Assembly (NCBI RefSeq): GCF_042679305.1
Contig: NZ_JBHTMP010000006.1
Span: 62,001 to 126,000 of the forward strand
Source of the DNA: Micromonospora_H sonneratiae
GTDB taxonomy: Bacteria > Actinomycetota > Actinomycetes > Mycobacteriales > Micromonosporaceae
Direction: 5' to 3'
Length of the DNA stretch: 64,000 nt
The position numbers were made by a program, and so were the translations under genes. Below are positions 55,001 through 63,999 of the stretch, in pieces. Within the stretch, counting starts at the first letter, position 1; every line of letters starts with the position of its first letter. The notes beneath the pieces are model-generated. The model had not been told where the DNA came from. It saw nothing but the letters and a program-made list of their open reading frames with translations, and made no database searches.

Positions 55001-55747
55001 CTCGTCGCCAGTGCCGACCGGAGCCGGCGAGGGCTCGTCGGCCACGGACAGCAGCGCGGGAGCGTGGAACGCGCCGACCACCGCCGCCACCCGCCGATCG
55101 CCCGCCTCACGGAGCCGGAGCCGCATCCACGCCTCGCGCCGCAGGTCACGGGGCTCAACCCCGCCATCCTCCTCGGCATCGCGGCGCAGCGCCCAGCCGA
55201 CGAGCAACGCCGCCCGGCGTACCGCCTCAGGATCGGAGCCGGGGGCCCGGGCCTCGACCATCCGGTCCCACATGTCCTCATTGGACCGACCGGTCCCGGC
55301 CGCCCGCAGGGCCCCGCCGAACGACACGGCGGCGGGGCCACGTCCGACACCGGACGGCCCGGGAGCAGCGGCCGACCAACCCGGGGCGGCCAACGGCATG
55401 TCGCAGGGCACCACCGGTACACCTGCGCGGGCCGCCCAACGTACGGCAGCCAGCTCCGGTGAGAAGTCGGCGAACGGATAGAAGGCCGGGCCGTTCCCAC
55501 CCGGTAACACACCGGCCAGGGCGACGGGTGCCACGGTCGCCGGGTCGGCCAGCCAGGGGAGCCAGCGGTCGAACTCCGCCGGCAGCTCCAGCAGCAGCAC
55601 CTCGGGCGCGAACTCGTCGAGCAGGCGCGGCAGCACTGCGGCCAGCGCGGGGGAGTGGTGCCGTACCCCGATCAGGTACGGCACCCGCCTGCTGGCCAAC
55701 TCCTCGACTGCGCGGCTCGGATCCGCGAGGTCAGCCGGTGAGGACAT
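52052..55747 (-). CDS. DUF5682-VWA fusion protein (YehM plus YehP equivalent, 1231 aa)
   Basis: ATG 55747 lies inside the end of the MoxR gene (17-base overlap). The first half is DUF5682 (PYLIGVRHHSPALAAVLPRLL, then VLLLELPAEFDRWLPWLADP and VVPCDMPLA, VVGAFHAPALL), the region encoded by a separate gene, yehM, in E. coli. A disordered, acidic Pro/Thr-rich stretch joins it to a helical part and a C-terminal VWA domain. The VWA has DVSGSME at 1074-1080 (MIDAS D-x-S-x-S), GGGTHIAAGL and VVSDFEEGYP, so all three metal-site segments are present. VWA proteins are usual partners of MoxR ATPases. It probably recruits targets to the ATPase encoded next door. Confidence 0.85.
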   Translation of the reverse strand: MSSPADLADPSRAVEELASRRVPYLIGVRHHSPALAAVLPRLLDEFAPEVLLLELPAEFDRWLPWLADPATVAPVALAGVLPGGNGPAFYPFADFSPELAAVRWAARAGVPVVPCDMPLAAPGWSAAAPGPSGVGRGPAAVSFGGALRAAGTGRSNEDMWDRMVEARAPGSDPEAVRRAALLVGWALRRDAEEDGGVEPRDLRREAWMRLRLREAGDRRVAAVVGAFHAPALLSVADEPSPAPVGTGDEVATSLVPYGFALLDARSGYPAGIRDPQWQQAVFTADGDPTRVESAALESVVRICAEVRSAGHPAGPAEAREATRLATDLARLRGLPAPGRGELVEALQTVLAHGEVLGRGRMVARAMERILVGDRRGALAPGTPRSGLGPAVAHLVADLRLPGPGQPAREVRLDPLRSELDRRRETALHQLAACEVGYGEYVATEGVGGVDALTSRWRLRWSPETDAMLDIVGLHGVTLPQATEGVLRERRRRSSADGGPTAGEVIKGLATAAECGLETLAAERLAELATVVPASGTLAETVTALGLLDRLRSGHIPGLPAPDNGSPDNGSPDTDSLDTVPSDGRTAPAESADTEAHPVVRAGAVAELLESSAVRQLDGLTGATEVADAEALAVLARRAETTRIGLRLGAALDRLTSEGTPLISAAAGAAQVLLDRWEPATLAARIASRLDNATDPERRRHLQEYLTGLLAAAEPLLHAGGPALDALLDRVESLSDQDFLTRLPALRGGFHTASPAARERLLTIVDARLNDGDAPTEIGTVDDPDLLLSRLLADRAGRRALSAFGLDGVIDGTATGTEPTVADSDSSTTVEPTASAIASPGGTPSAEKTGDAPVPVSAGTTDRVRELRPADRWRLVLGRQPECLTGTAARYATALDELYGAGRGEGAQAERVGRAGREAPYPGVREWAEELNALFGPGVREEVLARAVEAGRLEAAIQLDPDAVRPSVELLRNVLSLAGGLSETALARLRPLVARIVTELTRALATRLRPALTGLTNPRPTYRPGGPLDLPRTLRANLSHIHRDSDGRVVVVPERPVFATRARRSVDWRLILVVDVSGSMEASVIWSALTGAVLAGVPALTTHFVAFSTEVVDLTDRVHDPLGLLLEVRVGGGTHIAAGLRHARSLVTVPSRTLVAVVSDFEEGYPVSGLLNEVRALVESGCTLLGCASLDDDGRPRYSVGVAGQLVAAGMPVAALSPLELARWVADQVSNR

Positions 55748-56918
55748 CGCGCAACTCCCAGAGGCGTCGCCACGTCCGTGCGCCGTCCTCCGCCCGCCGA
55801 CGTACCGAACTGTCCCAGTAGCCGAGCAGCTTCGCCCCGTCAGCCGGATCGTCCTTGCGTACCACTCCAAGCAGGTGACCCGGCACGAGCGAGAGCACGT
55901 CCCGGTCACCCGGGAAGTAGGTGGCGGCCAGACCGAGGGAGGTGGCCACCGCCACCGCCTCCGCAGTGCTCATCACCGTTGACGGACGCTCGACGTCCCA
56001 GCCCTCCACCGACCGTCCCTCGCGCAGGTCACGAAACGCGGTGACCAGCACCTCCAGCACCGCGTCGTCCACCTCGAACGGCCGTTGCACCCGGGCCAGG
56101 GCGGCATTGGCCTGCCGTTTCACCAACGCGGTCTCGGCGTCGATGTCGGGGATCGGCCCGACCGTCTCGAAGTTGAACCGCCGTTTGAGGGCGGCCGACA
56201 TCTCCGACACCCCACGGTCCCGCAGGTTCGCGGTAGCGATCACGGTGAAGCCCGGCGCGGCGGGTACGGTCGCATCCGGTGTCCCGGCCAGCTCCGGTAC
56301 GGCTATCCGCCGGTCGGACAGGATCGACACCAGCGCGTCCTGCACCTCCGGCAGACAGCGGGTGATCTCCTCGACCCGGGCAACCGCCCCGGTGCGCATC
56401 GCGGTCAGCACCGGCGACGGCACCAGGGCTGCCGGACCAGGGCCCTGGGCCAGCAGCATGGCGTAGTTCCAGCCGTACTTGAGCTGGTCCTCGGTGGTGC
56501 CGGCGGTGCCCTGCACGACCAGTTCACTGGTACCGCAGACCGCGGCCGACAGCAGCTCGGAGAGCATCGACTTGGCGGTACCGGGCTCGCCGACGAGCAG
56601 GAGCCCCCGCTCGCCGGCGAGAGTGACCACACACCGCTCGACCAGGGCCCGTTCGCCGACGAACTTGCCGGGGATCACCCGCCGGTCGGGCAGCCCGTCC
56701 TGACGGGCCGCCTTGGGCAGGCGGAGTTCCTGGCCGTCGCTACCGGTGATGAAGGTGACCACCGCGCGGGGCGTGAGCCGCCAACCGGGTGGCCGTGGGC
56801 CGTCGTCGTACGCGGCGAGGAAGGCCAGTTCCTCGGCGTAGGCGTGTTCGGCCGGGTCGACCTGCCGACGGGGGGCGGGTACGGCCGCCGGGGTGGTGGC
56901 CTGATGGGTGGTGCTCAT
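55731..56918 (-). CDS. MoxR-type AAA+ ATPase (YehL-type, 395 aa)
   Basis: After a short disordered N-terminus, the AAA+ core has Walker A GLLLVGEPGTAKSML at about residues 107-121, Walker B/sensor region VARVEEITRCLPEVQDALVS, sensor 1 FTVIATANLRDRG and an arginine-finger-like segment AALKRRFNFETV. The C-terminal lid includes RPSTVMSTAEAVAVATSLGL. MoxR ATPases remodel protein complexes or insert metals together with VWA proteins. ATG 56918 overlaps the upstream stop by four bases. Targets are unknown. Confidence 0.9.
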   Translation of the reverse strand: MSTTHQATTPAAVPAPRRQVDPAEHAYAEELAFLAAYDDGPRPPGWRLTPRAVVTFITGSDGQELRLPKAARQDGLPDRRVIPGKFVGERALVERCVVTLAGERGLLLVGEPGTAKSMLSELLSAAVCGTSELVVQGTAGTTEDQLKYGWNYAMLLAQGPGPAALVPSPVLTAMRTGAVARVEEITRCLPEVQDALVSILSDRRIAVPELAGTPDATVPAAPGFTVIATANLRDRGVSEMSAALKRRFNFETVGPIPDIDAETALVKRQANAALARVQRPFEVDDAVLEVLVTAFRDLREGRSVEGWDVERPSTVMSTAEAVAVATSLGLAATYFPGDRDVLSLVPGHLLGVVRKDDPADGAKLLGYWDSSVRRRAEDGARTWRRLWELRDVLTG

Positions 56919-59900
56919 CGGCGCCTCTCTGTGACGAGTTCATCGAACCGGGGTGCGTCACCGTTGCGGACCCGGTCCCAGGCCATGACGAACAGCCGTG
57001 GTGCCGGGGCGATCGGCAGGACGATGTCGAGGGCGGTGCCGCCGTCGGCATCGAGGGTAAGCAGCGGGATCTTCCAGCGTTCCACCGGCAGGTGCGGGCT
57101 CTTCAGCGCCAACCACCCGCCGGGAAGGAACAGCGACCGGCCGGCCCGGCTGCGTTTCGCCTCGACCACCAGGTCGGTGGCGGCCAGTGCCGCCCGGGCG
57201 GCCTTGAGCCGGGCGGGTTTCCACCCGGTCCAGCCGGCCACGTTGCGGTCGGTGGGATTGGGCAGGGCCAGCAGTTGCAGGTAGAGGGTGGCAGCGTCGG
57301 CGGTCAGGCCGTGTGTCGTGGCGACCTCCGTGACCAGTTCCGGCACCGACCGGGACGGGTCGTGCGGTGCTTCGACGGCCCCTTCCGTCGTCGGGTCGGC
57401 GTCCAGCATGGTGTCGATCCGGTTGCCGAGTACGAGCCGCAGTGCTTCGACGGTTCTGGGGTTGGCGCTGCTCAGCCGGGAGGTCACGACGCCGAGAAGC
57501 GGATCCTCGGCCCCGGTCAACGCCGCCGGCCGCAGGTCGACCACTCGCCAACCCGTGTCCGGCGGGAAGAACAGCGGGCCGACGGTGATGCTGCCGGACG
57601 GGTCGGTCACCGCCGTGACACCGAGCAGGGCGGCCAATTTCTCGATCTTGCCCTGATCGAGGTACCCGACCCGGAGCCTCAGCTCGGGGTCGGCCAGTCG
57701 CTGCCGGAGCAGTGAGACCGCCTTCGGTAGTCCGGCCCGGAGTGCGTGGTTGGCCGGGAGGTGGTAGGCCAGCCATGGCACCGCCCGGGCGATTGCGATC
57801 ATCATGGATTCCGCCCCGACGCCGTCCTCGTCGGCACGCTGCGTGTGGTTGAGCCACCGGCACGTCTCCGGGGCGGCGATCCCGTGCAGGAACTCGGAGC
57901 TGCCCATCGGCGCGGCTGCGCCGGCCCGGTCCAGGGCGACGATCAGCTCGTCGGCGACCGGTGTGCGGTGGCCGTACCGTTCGATCCAGTGGGCGCGCAG
58001 CTGGTCCAGGCACGGGCCATCGGTCCACAGCGTCTGGACTTCGGCCGGCAGCAGCATGCCGAGGAACCTCCGCCGTGCCGCGCGGGAGTGCTGTCCCCAC
58101 GTCTGCCGGGCCGTGTTCAGCTCGGTCGACGTGATTCCCAGCTCAGCCAGCGGGGTGGAGTCCGGCCCGGCATCCTCGTCGGAGGTCGACTGACCGGTGG
58201 GTAGACCGGAGATCAGGTGCACTGCCTCGGCACGGCTCATCCCGACCTCGACGGAGAGCTTCCCGACCAGCTCGGGACGCCATGGGACGGGCCCGTTCGT
58301 GCGGATCGCACTGACGAAGGCCGCCAGCAGCTCGGGTGACACCGTGCCGAGTTCCAGTACGGTCTCGCCCGTGATCCGAGCGTGGGGTACCGGACCGAAC
58401 ACGCCATCCGGGGCGTAGTCCAGGGCGTAGACCTCGTTGTCGCGGACGTCCACGCGCAGGATGAACAGGCGACGCTGCCCGACCTCGACCACGTCTCCGC
58501 GCTGGACGGTGGGTACGGCGTCCGCGATGAGTGTGAGCCGTCTCGCCCGGGCCCCCGGGGTGAACAGGCCACTGTCGACACAGATGTCGAGCAGCTCCAG
58601 CAGCGCGTCCCGGTGGACGCGGGTGAGCTGCGGAGATGCGGCCCGGTAGAGCACCGCCGGCAGCATGCCGAGCAGATCGAGCCAGTCCCGGTCCACCCTG
58701 TCGAGCACCTCGTCGCTCTCCGGTGTCTCGGTCGGGTGGGATGGATCCTCCGGGGCCAGGATCGAGGTGCGCAGCCGCCAACCCCGGTCCGCCGTCGACG
58801 AATCGGGTGCGCAGCTGACTGCCCTGCCGAGGAGGAGGAAGAGCCGCGCCGCGCTGTCCCGCCGGTTCCAGCAGCTGTTCAGCAGGTCACCGACCGCAGC
58901 ATTGATCAATTCGTCGGCGACCAGTTGCGGTCCCTGCTCGACCGTCGCTGGCACGACCACGGCCTGACCGTCGAGTGCCGAGGCGAAGGACCGCAGCCGG
59001 CGAGCGTGTCCGGCCGCCAGCCGCACCACTCCGGCGACCCCCGCGATCAGGGCCGGGTCGGTGAGCTGCGGCAGCGTCCGGGCGACCAGTTCCCGGACGT
59101 CGGACTCCTCGGCCAGGCCGTCGGTCGGTCCGGTCAGTTCGGTCGCTTCCGTCAGCAACTCGTCGGCCTGAGCATCGGTGAGGGCGCGCAGCGCTGTCGA
59201 GCCCGGCAGGTCACGCGGACGCAGGTAGTGCCAGAAGCTCACGGGCGGAACCAGGCTGGTACCCGCCGCGAACGGGCCGGTGTGCACCCCGACGTCGTAC
59301 TTCCCGGTCGCCAGGCCGTCCGGTGTGATGACCGTGGCTTCGGAGCTGCGCCACTGCGAGCGCCAGATCACCCCGTGGTCCAGGTCGGAGCCAGGGAAGC
59401 GGATCGCCCCGACCAGATTCCGGTGGGAGCCGTCCTTCCGGCTCAGCCGGAATGCCCGGCCGTCCACCGACTGGCCGTACTCGACGTCCTGTGGGGTGAC
59501 CCGCAACCGCCAGCCGACCAGCCTGTCCCGGATGCCCAGCGGGCTGTCCGCCAGCCCGTCCGGCGCGGTCCGCAGGCTGCTGGCCTCGTTCGCCAGCCAG
59601 CTGCCGTCGACCGCACCGTCCTCGAAGAACGACGGCAGGCTCGCCCGCCCCCGCTCACCGGTGGCCGGGTCGTACTCGTGCCAGACCTGACGGTCGTCGA
59701 CCCTGGTGAGCACCCAGTACGACCGCCCGTCGGTGACGACCCGTCCCACGTGCTGCTCGGAGTGGTCACCGACCAGGAACGGCCGCCCACCGGAGGTCCG
59801 TCCACCACCGGGTAGTGCCAGCGACTGGCCGGGGTTCTGGAAGGCACCGTCACCCAGTTGGAACGGGTCGTCCGGGTTGCCGCTCCAGTAGGCCCAGGAA

Positions 59901-61831
59901 TCGGATCCCCAGCCGTAGCCGACCAGCAGTTGGTCGTCGACGTAACGCAGCCGCAGGTTCCAGTAGTACTGCAGATACTTGGCCGGCACCCGCAACAGGT
60001 GCTCCATGACGATGCCGTCGTGCCCGACGACCAGGACCAGCCGGCCACGCTGGACGATCAGGTACGGCCACTGTGGGATGAGGTGGGTGCTGTCCTCGTC
60101 CTTCGCCGAAGCGATCTCGTCGAGGCGCGCGGCGGCCTGCTCCAGTGCCGGCCAGCCGTACTCGTCGAGTAGACCGGCGCGCAGCGTACGACCGAGCAGC
60201 GGAGTCAGGCTGTGGTCGGCGATGCGCCGGGCCGCGTCCGGGTTCACCGCGAACGTCTCCGGGTAGCTCACCGGCGCCAGCCGGCCCAACTGGTGGTGGA
60301 TCTCGGGCAGTCCCGCCCCGGTTACCCGGTCGGCGAGCCGGGACCACCAGCCCCGCAGGGCCTCGGTCAGACCGGGTACGGCGGTGACGTCCCGCAGGAG
60401 CTGCGCATCGGGCTGCTGGCCGTACCGCGACCTGGAGGCCAGCACCTCCTCGACGGCGTCGCCCAGCCGTGTGGCGAAGCGGGGATCCGCGGCGAGTGCC
60501 AGGAGGTCACGTCGGCCCGGGATCTGGTCCTTCAACCAGGACCCGACCGGCAGGTTGATGCTGCCGTGCTCGGGAAGCGCGACCTGGACACCCCGGGCCA
60601 GACAGAGGTCGACCAGGTCCAGGTCGAGGTCGTGTCTGGTCAGGGTCAGCGGAGCGCCGTCGGCGACCAGGCGGTCCACCATCTGCTCAACCAACGCCAG
60701 CAGCGCCGGTAGGCGGGGCTCGTCCCGTCGGTAGCGGCGGGCCCGCTGGTTGGCGAACCGACTGAGCCAGCCGGCGGGCCCGTCCGGGGAGGCGGTCTCC
60801 TCGGCAACCGTGTCGGCCGGTGCGTAGAGCGCCTCGGTGGCCCCAGCCTCGGTCAGGACGGTCAGCCAGGCCTCTGACGAGCAGTTCTCGGGCAGCATCC
60901 CGAGCAGCCGGCCCCGCAGCTGGGGTTGGCGACGGGCGAGCCCGGCCAGCGGCGCGCGGTAGGCGGTCCAGAACGACTCCGGTGCCAGCAGCAGGGCCGG
61001 TGCGGCGACGATGTCCGCGATCAGTCGCTCGTCGGCCTCGGTCTGGTCGAGCTTGGCCTTCTTGGCCAGCCGACGCAGGTCGGTGGGCATCGCCGCGTAC
61101 GGCGGCAGCCCGCCCAGGGTCCGTTCCACGCAGAGGCGGCGGAACCGTTCGTAGGCGACGTCAGGTGCACACCGGGTGGCCAGGTCCCGGGCATGTGCGC
61201 TGAGCGCCTTGGCGCTGAGCGCCCCGGCCAGGGCGAACTCCAGGAACACCGCGTGCTGGCGTTCCGGGTCCACGTCGAGCCCGTAGACCTGTTCGGCCTC
61301 GCGGGCCTTGCCGAACATCATCGCCGCGTAGCTGCTGCTGTCGGCAGCCAGGAAGGCTCGCCCCGCCTGCTCGTAGTAGGTGGGGAGGAAGTGCGGAACC
61401 GCCCTGGCCAGTTGCTCGCCCAGTGCGTCGAAGCCTTCCTTCGCCGGTCCGATGCGGGACTTCGCCTTCCGGGCGAGCCGTTCCATCTCCTTGACCAGGG
61501 CCAGCGCGTGGTGACCGTTGGCCGGGTCGTTGACCAGTGCCCAGGCGGGGAAGCCCAGTGCCTGCTGCCGGACCTGGCCGACCTCGACCACCCGCTCGGG
61601 GCGGGCGAAACCCAGGAAGTCCATGGTCAGGTCGTCGGCTTCACCGAGTGCCCGGGGCACCAGCCGGACCACGGTCCGTTCACCCAGTACCGGATGCCGG
61701 TAGGCCCGGGCGGTCAGGACGTCCACGGTGTCGTCGTCGCCGGACGAAACGTGGGTGGGCAGTACGGCTCCCGCGTCGAGCAGGGCGTTCGCCAGATCGG
61801 TCGTCATGCCGTCCACAGTCTGCTGGCTCAC
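56915..61831 (-). CDS. Giant protein of the MoxR-VWA operon, function unknown (1638 aa)
   Basis: GTG 61831 follows GGAGGAAAA and overlaps the DUF4132 stop by four bases. The N-terminal third is helical (AREAEQVYGLDVDPERQHAV; LARKAKSRIGPAKEGFDAL). The middle, about residues 600-900, is rich in Trp, Tyr and Gly with strand-turn repeats (YYWNLRLRYVDDQLLVGYGW, YWSGNPDDPFQLGDG, RVVTDGRSYWVLTRVDD), which looks like a beta-propeller. The C-terminal third is helical and ends with WKIPLLTLDADGGTALDI. No catalytic motif is recognised and it is not itself DUF4132. Overlaps on both sides show stoichiometric production with the ATPase and the DUF4132 protein. Confidence 0.75.
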   Translation of the reverse strand: MSQQTVDGMTTDLANALLDAGAVLPTHVSSGDDDTVDVLTARAYRHPVLGERTVVRLVPRALGEADDLTMDFLGFARPERVVEVGQVRQQALGFPAWALVNDPANGHHALALVKEMERLARKAKSRIGPAKEGFDALGEQLARAVPHFLPTYYEQAGRAFLAADSSSYAAMMFGKAREAEQVYGLDVDPERQHAVFLEFALAGALSAKALSAHARDLATRCAPDVAYERFRRLCVERTLGGLPPYAAMPTDLRRLAKKAKLDQTEADERLIADIVAAPALLLAPESFWTAYRAPLAGLARRQPQLRGRLLGMLPENCSSEAWLTVLTEAGATEALYAPADTVAEETASPDGPAGWLSRFANQRARRYRRDEPRLPALLALVEQMVDRLVADGAPLTLTRHDLDLDLVDLCLARGVQVALPEHGSINLPVGSWLKDQIPGRRDLLALAADPRFATRLGDAVEEVLASRSRYGQQPDAQLLRDVTAVPGLTEALRGWWSRLADRVTGAGLPEIHHQLGRLAPVSYPETFAVNPDAARRIADHSLTPLLGRTLRAGLLDEYGWPALEQAAARLDEIASAKDEDSTHLIPQWPYLIVQRGRLVLVVGHDGIVMEHLLRVPAKYLQYYWNLRLRYVDDQLLVGYGWGSDSWAYWSGNPDDPFQLGDGAFQNPGQSLALPGGGRTSGGRPFLVGDHSEQHVGRVVTDGRSYWVLTRVDDRQVWHEYDPATGERGRASLPSFFEDGAVDGSWLANEASSLRTAPDGLADSPLGIRDRLVGWRLRVTPQDVEYGQSVDGRAFRLSRKDGSHRNLVGAIRFPGSDLDHGVIWRSQWRSSEATVITPDGLATGKYDVGVHTGPFAAGTSLVPPVSFWHYLRPRDLPGSTALRALTDAQADELLTEATELTGPTDGLAEESDVRELVARTLPQLTDPALIAGVAGVVRLAAGHARRLRSFASALDGQAVVVPATVEQGPQLVADELINAAVGDLLNSCWNRRDSAARLFLLLGRAVSCAPDSSTADRGWRLRTSILAPEDPSHPTETPESDEVLDRVDRDWLDLLGMLPAVLYRAASPQLTRVHRDALLELLDICVDSGLFTPGARARRLTLIADAVPTVQRGDVVEVGQRRLFILRVDVRDNEVYALDYAPDGVFGPVPHARITGETVLELGTVSPELLAAFVSAIRTNGPVPWRPELVGKLSVEVGMSRAEAVHLISGLPTGQSTSDEDAGPDSTPLAELGITSTELNTARQTWGQHSRAARRRFLGMLLPAEVQTLWTDGPCLDQLRAHWIERYGHRTPVADELIVALDRAGAAAPMGSSEFLHGIAAPETCRWLNHTQRADEDGVGAESMMIAIARAVPWLAYHLPANHALRAGLPKAVSLLRQRLADPELRLRVGYLDQGKIEKLAALLGVTAVTDPSGSITVGPLFFPPDTGWRVVDLRPAALTGAEDPLLGVVTSRLSSANPRTVEALRLVLGNRIDTMLDADPTTEGAVEAPHDPSRSVPELVTEVATTHGLTADAATLYLQLLALPNPTDRNVAGWTGWKPARLKAARAALAATDLVVEAKRSRAGRSLFLPGGWLALKSPHLPVERWKIPLLTLDADGGTALDIVLPIAPAPRLFVMAWDRVRNGDAPRFDELVTERRR

Positions 61832-62709
61832 TTTTCCTCCTCGTTCGTCGGTACGACCCGCCCGGCGTAGAGCACAGCCGCCATACGCATGCCCTCGGAC
61901 CACGCCACCGGACCCACCTGGGCCAGGGGCAGCGTCCGCCCCTCCGGGTTGGTGAAGACCAGGTCTCCGGTTTCGGTCTCGTAGCTGGGATCGTCGGCAC
62001 CGACCCAGTAGCGTGCCTCGATCTGCTGGCCGGCCTCGAAGATCCGGCAGACGGCGTAGCCACCGCGTACCGGATAACCGAGCGAGGTGGCCCGGCCCAG
62101 CAGGTGGCGCAGCTGCTCGAACTTGCCGTCGGAGTACTCGCTGATGTTGGTGCGCTCCGGGGGCAGGTCGGCCGGGCGGACCCAGGTCTCCCGGAACAGC
62201 TGCCCGACGGACTGGCGTACGTCGAGGTCCGCCGCGAACTCGCGGAGGTCGTCGAGGTCGGCCAGGAGTACGGGGTGCGGGATGAGCACACGGTCGGCGG
62301 TCAGCCGGACACTTTCGCCATCGAGGTTGACCACACCGATGCCGTCCGGTCCGGCGTCACGCAGCAGCCCGACCTCGTCCGGGTCCCAGTGGCCGGCGTC
62401 GTCCAACGGTGCGACCACCAGGTCGGCGAGGGTGGTGCGCCAGGCTTCGTCCGGCCACAGCTCGGCCAGCAACGTGGCGGGCACCGGCAGCGAGCGCACC
62501 ATCCACCGTTCGACCTCGATCCGGCACTGTGTTTCGTGTCGACCGAGCCACTCGGCAAGCTGGCGCAGCCCGAGCGTGACCGAATGGTCCCGAATGCGGG
62601 GTGGCAGCGAGCGGAGCACCTTGCCCGAGGCGTTGCGACACAACACTTTTCCGGAGTCCAGGGTGACCTCGTAGCCGTCGGTCACCGCAAGCCAGCTCAT
62701 CGCAGACAT
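61828..62709 (-). CDS. DUF4132 domain protein (YehI-type, 293 aa)
   Basis: The start is ATG 62709, or ATG 62700 three codons on; AGGAAGG lies just upstream. The protein has LCRNASGKVLRSLPPRIRDH near the N-terminus and VERWMVRSLPVPATLLAELW. Its DUF4132 core reads IPHPVLLADLDDLREFAADL, then DVRQSVGQLFRETWVRPADL and FEQLRHLLGRATSLGYPVRG. The strand-rich end carries AVCRIFEAGQQIEARYWVGA. E. coli YehI has this domain fused to WGR; here no WGR is visible. It is the first gene of the five-gene operon. Role unknown. Confidence 0.8.
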   Translation of the reverse strand: MSAMSWLAVTDGYEVTLDSGKVLCRNASGKVLRSLPPRIRDHSVTLGLRQLAEWLGRHETQCRIEVERWMVRSLPVPATLLAELWPDEAWRTTLADLVVAPLDDAGHWDPDEVGLLRDAGPDGIGVVNLDGESVRLTADRVLIPHPVLLADLDDLREFAADLDVRQSVGQLFRETWVRPADLPPERTNISEYSDGKFEQLRHLLGRATSLGYPVRGGYAVCRIFEAGQQIEARYWVGADDPSYETETGDLVFTNPEGRTLPLAQVGPVAWSEGMRMAAVLYAGRVVPTNEEEK

Positions 62710-62871
62710 CACCTTCCTGGTTGAGTGCGCACGGAGCGTAGACCAACCGGGCGACACTTCCCCCTTTCCGGGGTCTGATCTGGGGCGACGTCGGTGACGG
62801 TCGGTTCATGCCACGGTCGTTGGGGGCGCGCTGATGGTGCGGCGACCCTTCGTGCCCCTAGCATCAGGAGG

Positions 62872-63321
62872 GTGGACGGTCCGTTACCACAGTGGAGTGA
62901 GGACACGTGCGCGGTGTGCCCGGCGCAGGTGCTCGGTCCGGGCGGGTTCGACGTGGTCGGCCGACCACATCGTCGCTACGCCTACCGACCGGGCCGGAAC
63001 AGCCGGGTCGACGTGACGACCGGCGTTCCGGTGTGCGTGCACCCGTACCGGGTGGGTATGCCACCCGGCCGGTACGCCTCCGCCGGTACGCCGTTGCCGG
63101 AGCTGGACGGGCCGCCACCGGCTCCGCCGGCGGACCCGGACCTGCCCGAGGAGCTGGTCGACCTGGAGGGGTGGCTGGTCGCGGTGCTACGCGGCACACC
63201 GTCGGAGCAGATGTTCACCGCCGTGGCCCGCGTCGAGCGGGTCGCCTCGCAGCGGTTCCCACCCGGTGAGGTCGTCGCCGCGTTGCGGCGGGTGTTGTCG
63301 ACGGAGCTGGCCAGGCGGTAG
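62872..63321 (+). CDS. Hypothetical protein with a CxxC pair (149 aa)
   Basis: The frame is open from 62794, but the GTG at 62872 (VDGPLPQWSEDTC) follows an AGGAGG sequence only a few bases upstream, so I prefer it. The product has EDTCAVCPAQVLGPGGFDVV near the start and VPVCVHPYRVGMPPGRYA later, a possible metal or disulfide arrangement. A C-terminal helical part follows (LEGWLVAVLRGTPSEQMFTAVARVERVASQ). No family is recognised. It is divergent from the DUF4132 operon with about 160 bases between starts. Confidence 0.55.
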   Translation: MDGPLPQWSEDTCAVCPAQVLGPGGFDVVGRPHRRYAYRPGRNSRVDVTTGVPVCVHPYRVGMPPGRYASAGTPLPELDGPPPAPPADPDLPEELVDLEGWLVAVLRGTPSEQMFTAVARVERVASQRFPPGEVVAALRRVLSTELARR

Positions 63322-63996
63322 GCCAGTTCCTCCCACCACCCTGCCCGGCTCGGCTCGGCTGAGTGAACTGCCAGGCCATGCCGGCCGTACCCAGCAGGGT
63401 CACGGGCAGGATGATCCACCGGTCCGTGGCCGTCCGGAGTACCCGGGTGGGGCGGTCCTGATCCACCGAAATCCCTCTGTCCACTTCGGTCCGGCCCGGG
63501 ATGCCGATCGGCGGTTCCCGGGCTGAGTCAGCCGGGGCGGCACGTCGTGTGGTTGGAGGATCGTGACATGCGGACCGTACGGCTCACCGTCGGATGGGCC
63601 TCCACCAGCCGCCGGGGGAGTGTCGACCAGCCGTTCGGGCGGTGTTCTGCCCGCGCCATGTCCGGAGCGCGGCCGGTAACGCACCAATGTCCCTGCCTGT
63701 AATCGTTCCTAACGTGATCAGACTCACGGGCTGGGTATGCCCGAATCGCGGCGGTGTGGTGGCGTCCCTACCCGGCCGGTCGGGTGGCCTCGCCGCATCC
63801 GTGGTCGTCGTTTGATTGGTCGTGGCCACCTGCGGATCGGATGGCTGTGGTCGTCGGTCCGTGCTTCCTGCGAGGTGGGACGGGGGATCGGCTGACGGGA
63901 CATTGTCAGCCAACTTCCAGCAATGCGATTCGAAACCAGGTCTTGACGGGGCCTCAGGTTTGACATTTGATAAATCCCGCTCTCGCAGGAGGTTTC
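63322..63996. other. Region without a convincing gene
   Basis: About 675 bases follow the hypothetical gene. A minus-strand frame from 63484 has a hydrophobic segment (WIILPVTLLGTAGMAW) with a charged flank, but it then runs antisense into the upstream gene with no clear end, so a small or truncated membrane protein is only a guess. The rightmost 60 bases are AT-richer, containing TTGACG at 63943-63948, 17 bases, then TTTGAT, which could be a promoter for the gene beginning at the edge. Confidence 0.45.
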
Positions 63997-63999
63997 ATG
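63988..63999 (+). promoter_or_regulatory. Ribosome-binding site and ATG of a gene leaving the window
   Basis: AGGAGG ends five bases before an ATG at 63997-63999, right at the window edge. This is the best ribosome-binding sequence in the last kilobase and indicates a plus-strand gene whose body lies outside. Its product cannot be known from here. Confidence 0.5.

Noticed and set aside
56915..61831. Assigning DUF4132 to the 1638-aa protein
   Set aside because: The HPVLLADL...RQSVGQLFRE core of DUF4132 is in the separate 293-aa protein upstream (61828-62709).
50121..62709. Calling the MoxR-VWA operon an antiphage system
   Set aside because: MoxR-VWA pairs occur in some conflict systems, but no nuclease, protease or other effector domain is visible here and the E. 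coli counterpart has no assigned role.
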